From Deltaproteobacteria bacterium (GTDB taxonomy: Bacteria > Desulfobacterota > Syntrophia > Syntrophales > UBA8958), in contig JAKPCH010000014.1 of NCBI GenBank assembly GCA_029553375.1, forward strand, positions 1-44,191: a stretch of DNA of 44,191 nucleotides, given 5' to 3'. The notes beneath the pieces are model-generated. The model worked only from the letters and a program-made list of their open reading frames with translations. It was not told the DNA's origin and ran no database searches. Each line of letters opens with the position of its first letter. The first letter of the stretch is position 1. Both the position numbers and the translations under genes were made by a program. Of this stretch, positions 33,101 through 40,405 are shown one piece after another.

Positions 33101-34473
33101 CGAGGACGACGGCCCCCTTCCGGCCCGCCCGGGTCGAGAGGTCCCGGGGGGGGTGGGACTACGTCGACTCGGCGGGACGGCGCCTGTCCCTAAAGGACCC
33201 CCGGGTCAAGGTCCTCCTCCCCTCCATGGGACGCTTCCTCTCCGAGGCGGGGGCGGCCTGCCTGCGGAGGCTGGGGATGAACGCCGCCGCCCTCCCCCCC
33301 GCGGGGGAAGAGACCCTGAAGACGGGCCGCGGCCACACCTCCTGCAAGGAATGCCTCCCCATGATCGTCACCGTCGGCGGCCTCCTCGAGTACGTGGAGG
33401 GGCAGAGGAAAGGGGACGAAAAGCTCGTCTATTTCATGCCGACGGCCTCGGGGCCCTGCCGTTTCGGCCAGTACAGCGTCTTCCTCTCCGACCTCGTCCG
33501 GGGCCTGGGGATACCCGACGTGGCCGTCCTCTCACCCACGGCGGAGGACAGCTACAGCAGCTTCGGGGGGGCCGGGGCCGAGCTGGCCCTCTGGAACGGC
33601 GCCTGCGTGGCCTCCCTCTTCGAGGAGATCCACTCCCTCCTCCTGACGAACGCCGTCCGCCCGACGGAGGCCCTCGCCGTCTTCGAGGAGGAGTGGCGAA
33701 GGGCCCTGACGATCCTCGCGACGACCTCCCGAATGCGGGAGACGGCGGCGGGCCTGAGGGAGATCGCCCGGCGCCTGGCCGCCGTCCCCGTAAGGCGGCG
33801 CCGTGACGAGACCCCACTCGTCCTCGTGACGGGGGAGATCTTCGTGCGCCACGACGGGATCTCCCGGCGGTACCTCGTGGAGGAGCTGGCGGCGCGCGGT
33901 TTCGCCGCCAAGGTCTCCTCCCTCCTGGAATGGGTGTACTACACGGACTACTGCGTCATGGCGGGCCTGGCCCGGGGGGACGTCGGCGCCCTGGACCGCC
34001 TTTCCCTCCTCCTCAGGAACCGCGTCATGAGGCGCCGGGAGCGGCTCCTCCGCCGGGCCCTCGGGGAGAGCGGCCTCGTGGGGGACCTGGCGGAGGACGT
34101 GGAGGACACCATCCGCCACGGGCGGCGCTTCATCAACCCCGTCCTGACGGGCGAGGCGATCCTCACGGTGGGGGCGGTCCTGAGGGAGGTGGCCGACCAT
34201 TGCTGCGGCGCCATCGCCATCGGCCCCTTCGGGTGCATGCCCAACCGCCTCGCCGAGGCCGTCTTGTCCCGCCGGGCGACCCTCGAGGAGAAGGCCGCGG
34301 CGGGCGGCGGCGCCCCCCGGCCGTCCCTCGCCTCGGAGGGCATCCGGGACCTCCCCTTCCTGGCCATCGAGAGCGACGGCAACCGTTTCCCCCAGATCAT
34401 CACGGCCAAGCTGGAGGCCTTCCTCCTCCAGGCGGGGCGCCTCCACGAGGCCATGGCCCGCCGGGGGCATTGA
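30154..34473 (+). CDS. giant fused acyl-CoA dehydratase activase (two BadF/BadG-type ATPase domains, DUF2229, C-terminal dehydratase-like part)
   Basis: Of 1439 residues. Residues about 8-255 form one ASKHA ATPase domain (GGGKCASGTGDFF) with a Cys-rich CSVFCKSDC near 169. A second, about 305-560, has LGLDVGSTTTKAVLV, EIGGQDAKYTF, NEACSAGTGSF, NDQCAAFIGSD and MQGGVCYNR, as in activases of 2-hydroxyacyl-CoA dehydratases, where cysteines hold a [4Fe-4S] cluster at the dimer interface. From about 660 comes the DUF2229 type (GINKSFFTNAYFPLYRTFF). The C-terminal third has cysteines in FSCGPDS, HTSCKECLP, GPCRFGQ and DHCCGAIAIGPFGCMPN. Known single-chain proteins of this layout have no settled function; ATP-driven low-potential electron transfer is inferred. 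No dehydratase partner is nearby. Confidence 0.85.
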   Translation: MSRPGRALGICIGSATLTAVTVHRDGGGGVRVGEIFSRNHHGDPREALAALLASLGQNYLGAVAVTGRKFRHLVNVTSISEAEAVERALFHVNGRYPGLQAVVSAGSETFLLYRLGPDGRITAVYGGGKCASGTGDFFLQQIRRIGLGLEEAVRLARSQEPYQVSGRCSVFCKSDCTHATNKGVPRERVAAGLCLMMAGKVLELVRKAAAESVMIVGGCAKNEVMIDHLKKEIPRVTVPEEASHFEALGCALWALDNGRENKGIPSRLFREREASFPRLPPLGEAEAMVEFRASRRGQAREGDRCVLGLDVGSTTTKAVLVREEDDLIVASVYLRTEGDPVGASRACYRSLMDQLGETAHRIRITGLGVTGSGRQIAGFHAMTDGIVNEIIAHATGALHFDPEVDTIFEIGGQDAKYTFIVNGVPSDYAMNEACSAGTGSFLEEAAKETLDIPMEEIAPVALKAQSPPNFNDQCAAFIGSDIKNAFLEGIPREDIVAGLVYSICANYISRVKGNRAVGRKVFMQGGVCYNRAVPLAMAALTGKRIVVPPDAGLMGAFGVALEVKNRRRLGLLEERSFSLAELAAREIEYGPPFICKGGGEGCDRRCEIARLRIDGKTYPFGGACNRWYNARSRLRIDTEPLNHVGRYERAVFKREGSVSPGRPRIGINKSFFTNAYFPLYRTFFTDLGFEVVLPGTPRPEGARLTNSELCFPAEIAHAYLYDLLEGGPDFLFLPQVTGDFVENVPEAGVTCPLSQGEPFYLRTAFKDHETFRCLEARGRVLSPPVDFSRGPAAARETFVDLAARLGVDRPRAREAYERAVAAQEEVRRLVAESGREVLDRLEEDPGAFAVVVFGRPYNAFVSEAHKGIPNKFASRGIPVIPLTALPLDGDCPKENMYWSAGQRILKAAEFVRSHPRLFACYVTNFSCGPDSFLITYFRDLMGRKPSLTLELDSHVADAGLETRIEAFIDIVRRHLQLGGKGPARTTAPFRPARVERSRGGWDYVDSAGRRLSLKDPRVKVLLPSMGRFLSEAGAACLRRLGMNAAALPPAGEETLKTGRGHTSCKECLPMIVTVGGLLEYVEGQRKGDEKLVYFMPTASGPCRFGQYSVFLSDLVRGLGIPDVAVLSPTAEDSYSSFGGAGAELALWNGACVASLFEEIHSLLLTNAVRPTEALAVFEEEWRRALTILATTSRMRETAAGLREIARRLAAVPVRRRRDETPLVLVTGEIFVRHDGISRRYLVEELAARGFAAKVSSLLEWVYYTDYCVMAGLARGDVGALDRLSLLLRNRVMRRRERLLRRALGESGLVGDLAEDVEDTIRHGRRFINPVLTGEAILTVGAVLREVADHCCGAIAIGPFGCMPNRLAEAVLSRRATLEEKAAAGGGAPRPSLASEGIRDLPFLAIESDGNRFPQIITAKLEAFLLQAGRLHEAMARRGH

Positions 34474-34484
34474 CATCTAACTAC

Positions 34485-35408
34485 TTGAAATCATTGAAGA
34501 ATATAGCTGAATTGGACCCCGGACGACTCACCCTGGCCCTCGCGGGGCTGCGCCTCGACGTGGCCCTCCACGGCCCCGCGGCACCCTACCTCGAGGCGGA
34601 CCTGAGGGCCCTCGCCGCCGGTTTCGTCGTCTCAGGGAAGGGGAAGGCCGACCTCACCTGCCGGGTCTACTACGACCACGGGCGGATCTACGGGCGTCGT
34701 TTCCCCGGTCAACCCCTACTCGTCCGACCGGCGGACTCCCCCCTGGCCGCGGACATCGCCCGCCGCCTGGCGGGGCTGGGGGTCCCCCTCCCCGCGCCCC
34801 CCGAGGCCATGACGGGCTTCCTCAACGGCTGCCTCCTCAGGGACGAGGGGTGCGGCGAGGGCCTCATATACCTGTTCTACTCCCGCCGGGCGATCCACTT
34901 CCCCGCGACCCTCTGGAAGCTCCTGTTCGTCTTCGCCTCCCTGGCGATGGTCCCCAGGGGGAGGCTCATGGTCCACGGCGCGGGGGTCAAGAGGGGACGG
35001 CGGGGCTACCTCTTCCTCGGCGCCTCGGGGGCGGGCAAGTCGACCGTCTGTGCCCTCTCCGGGGACGGTGTCGTCTTCTCCGACGACGCCACGATCGTCG
35101 AGGTCCGCGACGGGTGCTGCCGTATTCACCCCACCCCCTTCCGCCAGGTCGGGACGGCGTCACAGCGGCGGCAGGCGAGGCTCGCCGAGATCCTGTTCCT
35201 CCACCGGGACGGGGGCCTCCGGCTGCAACGGCGGCCCGAGCGGCTTGCCTTCGCCGAGCTCCTGGGGGTGCACCTCCATGCCTTCGCCGTCATGGACGGG
35301 ACCCTGCGGAAGGAGGCCTTCCACCTCTGCCGGCGGGCCTGCGCGGTCACCAGGGCCCACGACCTCTTCTTCACGAAGGACCCCCGCTTCTGGGCCCTCC
35401 TGCGGTGA
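34485..35408 (+). CDS. HPr-kinase-like P-loop protein
   Basis: About 307 residues from TTG 34485; TTG 34494 and TTG 34512 are also possible, and no good ribosome site or ATG is present. The C-terminal half has Walker A LFLGASGAGKSTV and VVFSDDATIVEV, the arrangement of the HprK/serine kinase-like family. The N-terminal half is unassigned (ALAGLRLDVALHGPAAPYLE). Such stand-alone HprK-like proteins lack the phosphocarrier context and their substrates are mostly unknown. It begins 11 bases after the giant activase. The bases around the start are unusually AT-rich. Confidence 0.75.
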   Translation: MKSLKNIAELDPGRLTLALAGLRLDVALHGPAAPYLEADLRALAAGFVVSGKGKADLTCRVYYDHGRIYGRRFPGQPLLVRPADSPLAADIARRLAGLGVPLPAPPEAMTGFLNGCLLRDEGCGEGLIYLFYSRRAIHFPATLWKLLFVFASLAMVPRGRLMVHGAGVKRGRRGYLFLGASGAGKSTVCALSGDGVVFSDDATIVEVRDGCCRIHPTPFRQVGTASQRRQARLAEILFLHRDGGLRLQRRPERLAFAELLGVHLHAFAVMDGTLRKEAFHLCRRACAVTRAHDLFFTKDPRFWALLR

Positions 35409-36118
35409 CCCCGCCCCGGGGGTTCGCCCGCGTCCCGAAACGGGCGGGGCCGGGGCGTCGAGATGCGCCCCGCGGCTGTTGCCTGTGCCTGAACACGGAG
35501 ATCTGCCCCATCCGGGACGACAGGGAGGACCTCAGGGCGACGGTTTCGTCGTCGGCTCCCCCGTCCGCAACGGCTCTACGACGGCCTGCCACAAACGCTC
35601 CCGCCGTCTCCCGCGTCGGCTGTCAAGGGGGCCGCTGGGTCAACGGGAAGCACCTGGGCCTCCAGGACGTCTTTCCCCGCCGCCTCCCCGGCCGGCTCCT
35701 CTTCGCCCTCGACGGGGCCTCCGCAAGCGGATCGTCCTCCTTCCCCACCCGGAGGCACACGTCCACGCCCGGCCCGGTGGACGGAAAAGGGTTACCCGTA
35801 GGCCCCCCACGACCCGTCACCCTCCAACCCGCGCCCGGGGCCTTCTCGCCGCCGTCCCCCCTTTCTGGCCATCGCCCGCCCTGCGGACTCCGTCGTTATC
35901 CTATACGATACTGATATTATTTCAGAAACAGGAGAGAATAAGATTAGTCGCTAATCAAGTTTATCTCTTCGTTATTATTGCAAAATCCCAGACATTGCGG
36001 TAATCGTTGATTTTTTCGTAAATACTTAATATAGATATATTTTTTACTTGGCTCATTAATGAGACTGGAAGACCAGATCCGACCTAATATGATAGATTTA
36101 CCTGATAATATGAGTGCC
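35409..36118. other. convergent intergenic region with AT-rich island, no gene recognised
   Basis: The stretch separates two converging genes. From 35409 to about 35890 it is GC-rich with open frames but no protein I recognise. From about 35893 to 36118 composition turns sharply AT-rich. Short palindromes lie here: GATTAG-TCG-CTAATC (35942-35956) and CTCATTAATGAG (36052-36063). TTGATT-17 bp-TATAGA (36007-36035) resembles a promoter on the plus strand, but leads only into the antisense of the next gene. Confidence 0.6.
36052..36063. repeat. perfect 12-bp palindrome in AT-rich island
   Basis: CTCATTAATGAG is fully self-complementary. It may be a DNA-binding site or a relic of an inserted element; nothing else near it decides. 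Confidence 0.5.
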
Positions 36119-37774
36119 TCATGGCGGTCGGTAGAGCCCCCCGGACCAGTCCGCCAGGTCCGCCAGGGACCGGGCGGCGAGGAGGGAGTGGTCCGCCCCG
36201 GCGGGGTCGATCCCCAGGTCTTCGGGCGTCTGGACGATCCCCCGGCGGCGGAGGTCCGCCTTCATCGCCTCCGTGACCCGGCGTCCCGGGGCCGTGTCGC
36301 CCGCCACGGCCCCCAGGGCCGCCTCCCGTTCCTCGAGGGAGGCGCACCGGTGGAGGTGGGCGAGGCCGCACTCGGTGACGACATGGGTGACGGCGTCGCC
36401 GTAGATCATGACGGGGGGGATCTTCAGACCCGCCCGGGCCATGACCTCCCAGGCTTCCAGGCGGTCCACGAACGACGGCTCCCCGTCCGCCCCCCGGGTC
36501 TCGAGGAGCTGGACGACGAGTTTGCGCCCCCTCGGGACGCCGCCCACGAGGGCCGCCGCCGTCTCGTCCTCAGCGCCCGCCTTCAGCCACGCCGCGCTGG
36601 AGTGGCGCCGCCCCGGGGGGTTGCAGCCCATGTTCGGGGCGCCGCCGAAACCCGTCATGCGGCCCGCCACGGCGGTGGAACTGTTGCCGTAGCGGTCCAT
36701 CTGGAGGGTGGCCCCGACGAAGGCGTCGATGCCGTAGTGCCCCAGGGCCTGGCAGAAGGCCCGGTTGGAGCGGAGGTTCCCGTCGGGGCCCACGGCGAAG
36801 ACGTCCGGCCGGGCCGCCACGTAGTCCTCCATCCCCACCTCGGAACCGAAGGCGGCGACGGACTGCACGAAACCCGTCTCGATGGCGGGGATGAGGGTGG
36901 GGTGGGGATTGAGGGCCCAGTGGGTGCAGACCTTGCCCCTCAGACCCCGGGCGGCCCCGTAGGTGGGCAGGATCAGCTCGACGGCCGCCGTGGCGTAGCC
37001 GATGCCGTGGTTCAGGGAGCGCACGGCGTAAGGCTCGTAGATCCCCCGGACGACCATCATGGCCATGAGGATGTGGTTCCGCCTGATCCGGGCGGGGTCC
37101 CGGGTGAAGAGGGGCTCCATGTGACAGGGCCTCCCCGTGGGGACGACGAAATCGACCCAGTCGCCCGGGATGTCCACCCTGGGGAGGTCTTCGACGACGC
37201 GTTCCACTTGGGCGACGACGATGCCGCGGCGGAAGTGGGTCGCCTCAACGATGGCGGGGGTGTCCTCCGTGTTGGGGCCCGTGTAGAGATTCCCCCGGCC
37301 GTCGGCGAGGATCCCCGCCACGAGGGCGACGCGGGGGGCCAGATCGAGGAAGTACCGGGCAAAGAGCTCCAGGTAGGTGTGGATCTCCCCGATCCTCATC
37401 TTCCCCGCCCGGACGAGCTCCATGACCCGGACCGCCTGGGGGCCGCAGTAGGAAAAGTCCACCTTCCCGGCGATCCCCCGCTCGAAGAGTTCACAGTGGG
37501 CCGGCAGGGCGATGACGGACTGGACCAGGTGGAGGTCCCGGACCCGGGCGGGATCGACGCGGCAGAGGGTCTCGGCGAGGAACTCGGCCTGTTTCTGGTT
37601 GTTCCCCTCGAGGGCCACCCGGTCCCCCGGCCTGATCAGGGCCTCCAGGAGGGCCGGGGCCCTCTCGGGCGCCACCACCTTTCCCGCGCCCCCCGCCGTC
37701 AGGCCCCTCGCCCGCCCCAGGCGCTCTGTATAGTCCTCTCTCCACGTGTCCCGTTCCTGTCGGCCCCGCCCCAT
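36119..37774 (-). CDS. mdcA: malonate decarboxylase alpha subunit (acyl-carrier-protein transferase)
   Basis: In malonate decarboxylase this subunit swaps malonate for acetate on the carrier-protein thioester. Of 551 residues from ATG 37774, with GGAGG seven bases upstream; family length is similar. The signature stretches GILADGRGNLYTGPNTEDTP, DLPRVDIPGDWVDFV, RGIYEPYAVRSLNHGIGY, NPHPTLIPAIETGFVQSV and GFGGAPNMG are all present. The other subunits, carrier protein and prosthetic-group genes (mdcB, C, D, E, G) are not within the window, on either side. It may act as a CoA transferase for another acid, or the rest may lie elsewhere. It converges on the HprK-like gene. Confidence 0.9.
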   Translation of the reverse strand: MGRGRQERDTWREDYTERLGRARGLTAGGAGKVVAPERAPALLEALIRPGDRVALEGNNQKQAEFLAETLCRVDPARVRDLHLVQSVIALPAHCELFERGIAGKVDFSYCGPQAVRVMELVRAGKMRIGEIHTYLELFARYFLDLAPRVALVAGILADGRGNLYTGPNTEDTPAIVEATHFRRGIVVAQVERVVEDLPRVDIPGDWVDFVVPTGRPCHMEPLFTRDPARIRRNHILMAMMVVRGIYEPYAVRSLNHGIGYATAAVELILPTYGAARGLRGKVCTHWALNPHPTLIPAIETGFVQSVAAFGSEVGMEDYVAARPDVFAVGPDGNLRSNRAFCQALGHYGIDAFVGATLQMDRYGNSSTAVAGRMTGFGGAPNMGCNPPGRRHSSAAWLKAGAEDETAAALVGGVPRGRKLVVQLLETRGADGEPSFVDRLEAWEVMARAGLKIPPVMIYGDAVTHVVTECGLAHLHRCASLEEREAALGAVAGDTAPGRRVTEAMKADLRRRGIVQTPEDLGIDPAGADHSLLAARSLADLADWSGGLYRPP

Positions 37775-37883
37775 GTACCTACCTCCCCCAAGGCGATGGA
37801 CAATCCATACCACAAAAGGGGGTGTCTTTCCGCCCCCCTGCGGCACCGGTCACGGGGCAAACACCGAGGTCCCACAAACAGCC

Positions 37884-37912
37884 TTGTCATCCTCCCGGGG
37901 AGCCTGTATAAA
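37884..37912 (+). promoter_or_regulatory. promoter for the CYTH gene
   Basis: TTGTCA (37884-37889), exact 17-bp spacer, TATAAA (37907-37912). Five of six bases match in both boxes, the best sigma-70 promoter seen in the window. It is divergent from mdcA and leaves a leader of about 90 bases before ATG 38007. Confidence 0.7.
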
Positions 37913-38006
37913 GTCTTGGGGAGAGGCAGCGCCCCGGAGGGTCTCCTTCGGACCCCCCCGGGGACGCCGCGGAGGGAATCCGGACCCGCTCCCTGGGAGA
38001 CACGGG

Positions 38007-38492
38007 ATGGACCTAGAGATCGAGCGCAAGTTCCTTGTCCGGGGCGACGCCTGGCGGGCGGGGGAGGCCGGTGTCCTGTACCGCCAGGGTTTTTTCAGGG
38101 TGACGGACCGGATCGTCGTCCGGGTGCGGATCGAGGGCGAGAGGGCCTTCCTCGCCGTCAAGGTCCTCATCGACGCCATGACGAGGCGTGAGTTCACCTA
38201 CGCCATCCCCCACGGCGACGCCGTGGAGCTCCTCAATCTCTGCCCCCACCCCCCCGTGGAGAAGTACCGCTACCGGCGTCCCTTCGGGGGCCTCACCTGG
38301 GAGATCGACGAGTTCCTCGGGGAGAACGAGGGCCTCATCGTGGCCGAGGTGGAATTGTCCTCCCCCAACCAGGAGATCGTCAAACCCGACTGGGTGGGAC
38401 GGGAGGTGACGGACGACCCCCGCTACCTCAACGTGAACCTGGCCGCGGAGCCCTACCGGCGCTGGGTGGGAGAATCAAGAAACGGCTCGTAA
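38007..38492 (+). CDS. CYTH-domain protein (triphosphate tunnel metalloenzyme)
   Basis: Of 161 residues. The family signature ExExK is at the N-terminus (MDLEIERKFLV, Glu4, Glu6, Lys8), followed by tunnel strands ending in charged residues: RVRIEGERAFLAVKV, EKYRYRR, WEIDEFLGE and VAEVELSSP. Members hydrolyse inorganic triphosphate or nucleoside triphosphates; some are class IV adenylate cyclases. Single-domain proteins of this length are most often tripolyphosphatases. GGGAGACACGGG precedes ATG. Confidence 0.92.
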   Translation: MDLEIERKFLVRGDAWRAGEAGVLYRQGFFRVTDRIVVRVRIEGERAFLAVKVLIDAMTRREFTYAIPHGDAVELLNLCPHPPVEKYRYRRPFGGLTWEIDEFLGENEGLIVAEVELSSPNQEIVKPDWVGREVTDDPRYLNVNLAAEPYRRWVGESRNGS

Positions 38493-38566
38493 AAATCGGG
38501 AGGAAAGGACCTTGCGGCCTCCTACTATGGCGGGGCCGAAAATGAAAAAAAGGAGGGAAAAGAGCT

Positions 38567-38938
38567 ATGGCTGCAGGAAAAGGGGAAAAGATCCCGCTTC
38601 TCGCCGCGGCCTCAGCGGGGTTGATCTGCTGGTTGTCCCTCGGGGTGTCGGTTTGCGCCCACGAACCCCAGGAGGTCACCCTAAAGTATGACCGGTCCGC
38701 CGGCTCCCTGTCCGTTACGGTGACCCATACACCATACCGGGCGAGCAGTCATTTCATCAGGGAAATCGAGGTGAAGAAGAACGGCCGGGTTGTGGGCAAA
38801 CACCCCTACACGGAACAGACCGAGGGCACCTTCACCCGCGCCTATCCCGTGTCGGCCTCATCCGGCGACGTCCTCGAGGCCGTGGCGACATGTAACAGGT
38901 ACGGCTCCCGGTCGGGGAAGACCGTCGTAAACCGGTGA
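38567..38938 (+). CDS. small exported beta-rich protein
   Basis: Of 123 residues. Hydrophobic N-terminal segment (IPLLAAASAGLICWLSLGVS) with a likely cleavage near VCAHE. The mature part is beta-rich with two conserved-looking stretches, VTVTHTPYRASSHFIREIEV and DVLEAVATCNRYGSRSG; I have seen similar small periplasmic proteins next to cytochrome-like membrane proteins in anaerobes, but no function is established. AAGGAGG lies about ten bases before the ATG. The next gene starts inside its stop codon, so the two are translated together. Confidence 0.75.
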   Translation: MAAGKGEKIPLLAAASAGLICWLSLGVSVCAHEPQEVTLKYDRSAGSLSVTVTHTPYRASSHFIREIEVKKNGRVVGKHPYTEQTEGTFTRAYPVSASSGDVLEAVATCNRYGSRSGKTVVNR

Positions 38939-39381
38939 CGGTAAACAACGACGGCAGCGGGGCGAAGGCGGTGTTACTTTACCTCCACGGCGGGTCCATG
39001 CTCCTGGGGTTTCTCCTCATGGCGGCGGGTTTCACGGCGGCCCGTTACTTTCGGCAACGGCGTTCCTGGTTCCCCATTCACCGGAGATTCGGGGTGGCGG
39101 GGGCCGCCGCCGTCGTTGCAGGTTTCACCGCCGCCCTGTTCATGGTGACCTTGGGCGGCGGCTCCCACTTCGGCGTCCCCCATGGCAAGGCGGGCGCCGC
39201 TGCCGTCTTGGCGAGCGTCCTGACGCCCCTTCTGGGTCAGCTCCAGTTCACCTTACGTTCCCGGGCGGCCGTCCTGCGCCGCCGGCACCGCCAGGCCGGG
39301 TACGTCACCCTCGTCCTGGTCGCCCTGACCGCCCTCTCGGGCCTGGCCCTCGTGGGCGTCCTGCCGGGGCCGGGTCCGTGA
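38935..39381 (+). CDS. cytochrome b561-like four-helix membrane protein
   Basis: Of 148 residues from GTG 38935, overlapping the previous stop (GTGA). About four transmembrane segments. Histidines in YLHGGSMLLG, FPIHRRFG, GVPHGKAG and RRRHRQAGY sit near helix ends as in b561-type proteins that hold two b hemes. A small membrane electron carrier or a quinol-linked partner of the exported protein encoded just upstream is inferred. Heme binding is not proven. Confidence 0.75.
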   Translation: MTVNNDGSGAKAVLLYLHGGSMLLGFLLMAAGFTAARYFRQRRSWFPIHRRFGVAGAAAVVAGFTAALFMVTLGGGSHFGVPHGKAGAAAVLASVLTPLLGQLQFTLRSRAAVLRRRHRQAGYVTLVLVALTALSGLALVGVLPGPGP

Positions 39382-39424
39382 CGGGGCCACAGCCGCCCAA
39401 GGCACAGCAAAGGGAGGTGGGGAC

Positions 39425-40405
39425 ATGAAAACCTTAAGCGGAAAAAGAATCGTCATCCTCCTGTGCTGCCTGTTGATGATCGCCTCCGGGGCCGCCTGCG
39501 GCCCGGGGGAGAAGCCGGCGGCGCGTCCCCTAAAGATCGGCTGGTCCGCCTGGACGGGTTGGTACCCCATGGCGATCGCCCAGGAGCGGAAATTGTTCGA
39601 AAAACACGGGGTAAACGTACAGCCCGTCTTTTACCGGAACTACATGGAGGTCCTGGCCGACCTGGGGAGCGGGAAGACGGACGGCTGTTTTACCGGCCTG
39701 TACGAGGCCCTCAAGGCCAATATCACCGATTTGAAGGTGGTCCTCATCACCGACTACTCCGACGGCGCCGAGGGGCTCGTGGTGACCCGGGACATCCGCT
39801 CCCCCAAAGACCTCAAGGGCAAAAGGGTGGGGATACAGGGCGCCCTCTCGGGGAGCGAGTTCCTCGTGGTGACCTTCCTCCGGCGCCACAACCTCCAGCC
39901 CGGGGATATCACCTTCGTCAACGTGTCGCCCGATGCCGTCCTGGAGGAGATGCCCCACCGGATCCATGGGGGGTACACGTGGGACCCCTACTTGGCCCAG
40001 GCCCGGGCCAAGGGACACCGCCTCCTGTTCACCACGGCGGACATGATGGGGATGGTCGTCGATGTCGTGGCCTTCCATGGGGCCGTGGCCAAAACCCGGG
40101 GTGGGGATATCCGCCGGTTCATCTCCGCCTGGTTCGAGGCCCAGCGTTACTGGGAGGAACACCCCGACGAGGCGGCGGACATCATCGCCCGGGTGACGGG
40201 CGTGAAGAAAGAGGAGATAACCCGCGAGGGGTGCCGGTTTTTCTCCCTCCGAGACAATCTCGAGGCATTCCGGCCCGGCGGCGACCACCGCTCCATATAC
40301 CATACGGCCCGGAAGCAGGTGGAGTTCTTTATCGGCATCGGCGATTCCAACAGATACCCTGATATCAACCGGATCCTGACACCGGAATTTCTGCCGTCCC
40401 CATGA
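39425..40405 (+). CDS. NMT1/SsuA-type periplasmic substrate-binding lipoprotein
   Basis: Of 326 residues. Signal peptide with a Cys at 25 (LLMIASGAACGPGE; the lipobox is weak at -3). The fold signature is KIGWSAWTGWYPMAIAQERK, then LGSGKTDGCFTGLYEALKA, LKGKRVGIQGALSGSEF and NVSPDAVLEEMPHRIHGGYT. Such proteins bind nitrate, sulfonates, taurine or pyrimidine precursors. No permease or ATPase gene lies nearby; instead it overlaps a hybrid histidine kinase by four bases (ATGA), so it may serve as a signal receptor rather than a transporter part. AAGGGAGGTGGGGAC lies before the ATG. Confidence 0.9.
   Translation: MKTLSGKRIVILLCCLLMIASGAACGPGEKPAARPLKIGWSAWTGWYPMAIAQERKLFEKHGVNVQPVFYRNYMEVLADLGSGKTDGCFTGLYEALKANITDLKVVLITDYSDGAEGLVVTRDIRSPKDLKGKRVGIQGALSGSEFLVVTFLRRHNLQPGDITFVNVSPDAVLEEMPHRIHGGYTWDPYLAQARAKGHRLLFTTADMMGMVVDVVAFHGAVAKTRGGDIRRFISAWFEAQRYWEEHPDEAADIIARVTGVKKEEITREGCRFFSLRDNLEAFRPGGDHRSIYHTARKQVEFFIGIGDSNRYPDINRILTPEFLPSP

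Noticed and set aside
36059-38191. Very long plus-strand open frame (about 710 codons)
   Set aside because: It lies antisense to mdcA, whose protein motifs are unmistakable. Long antisense frames are expected at this base composition.
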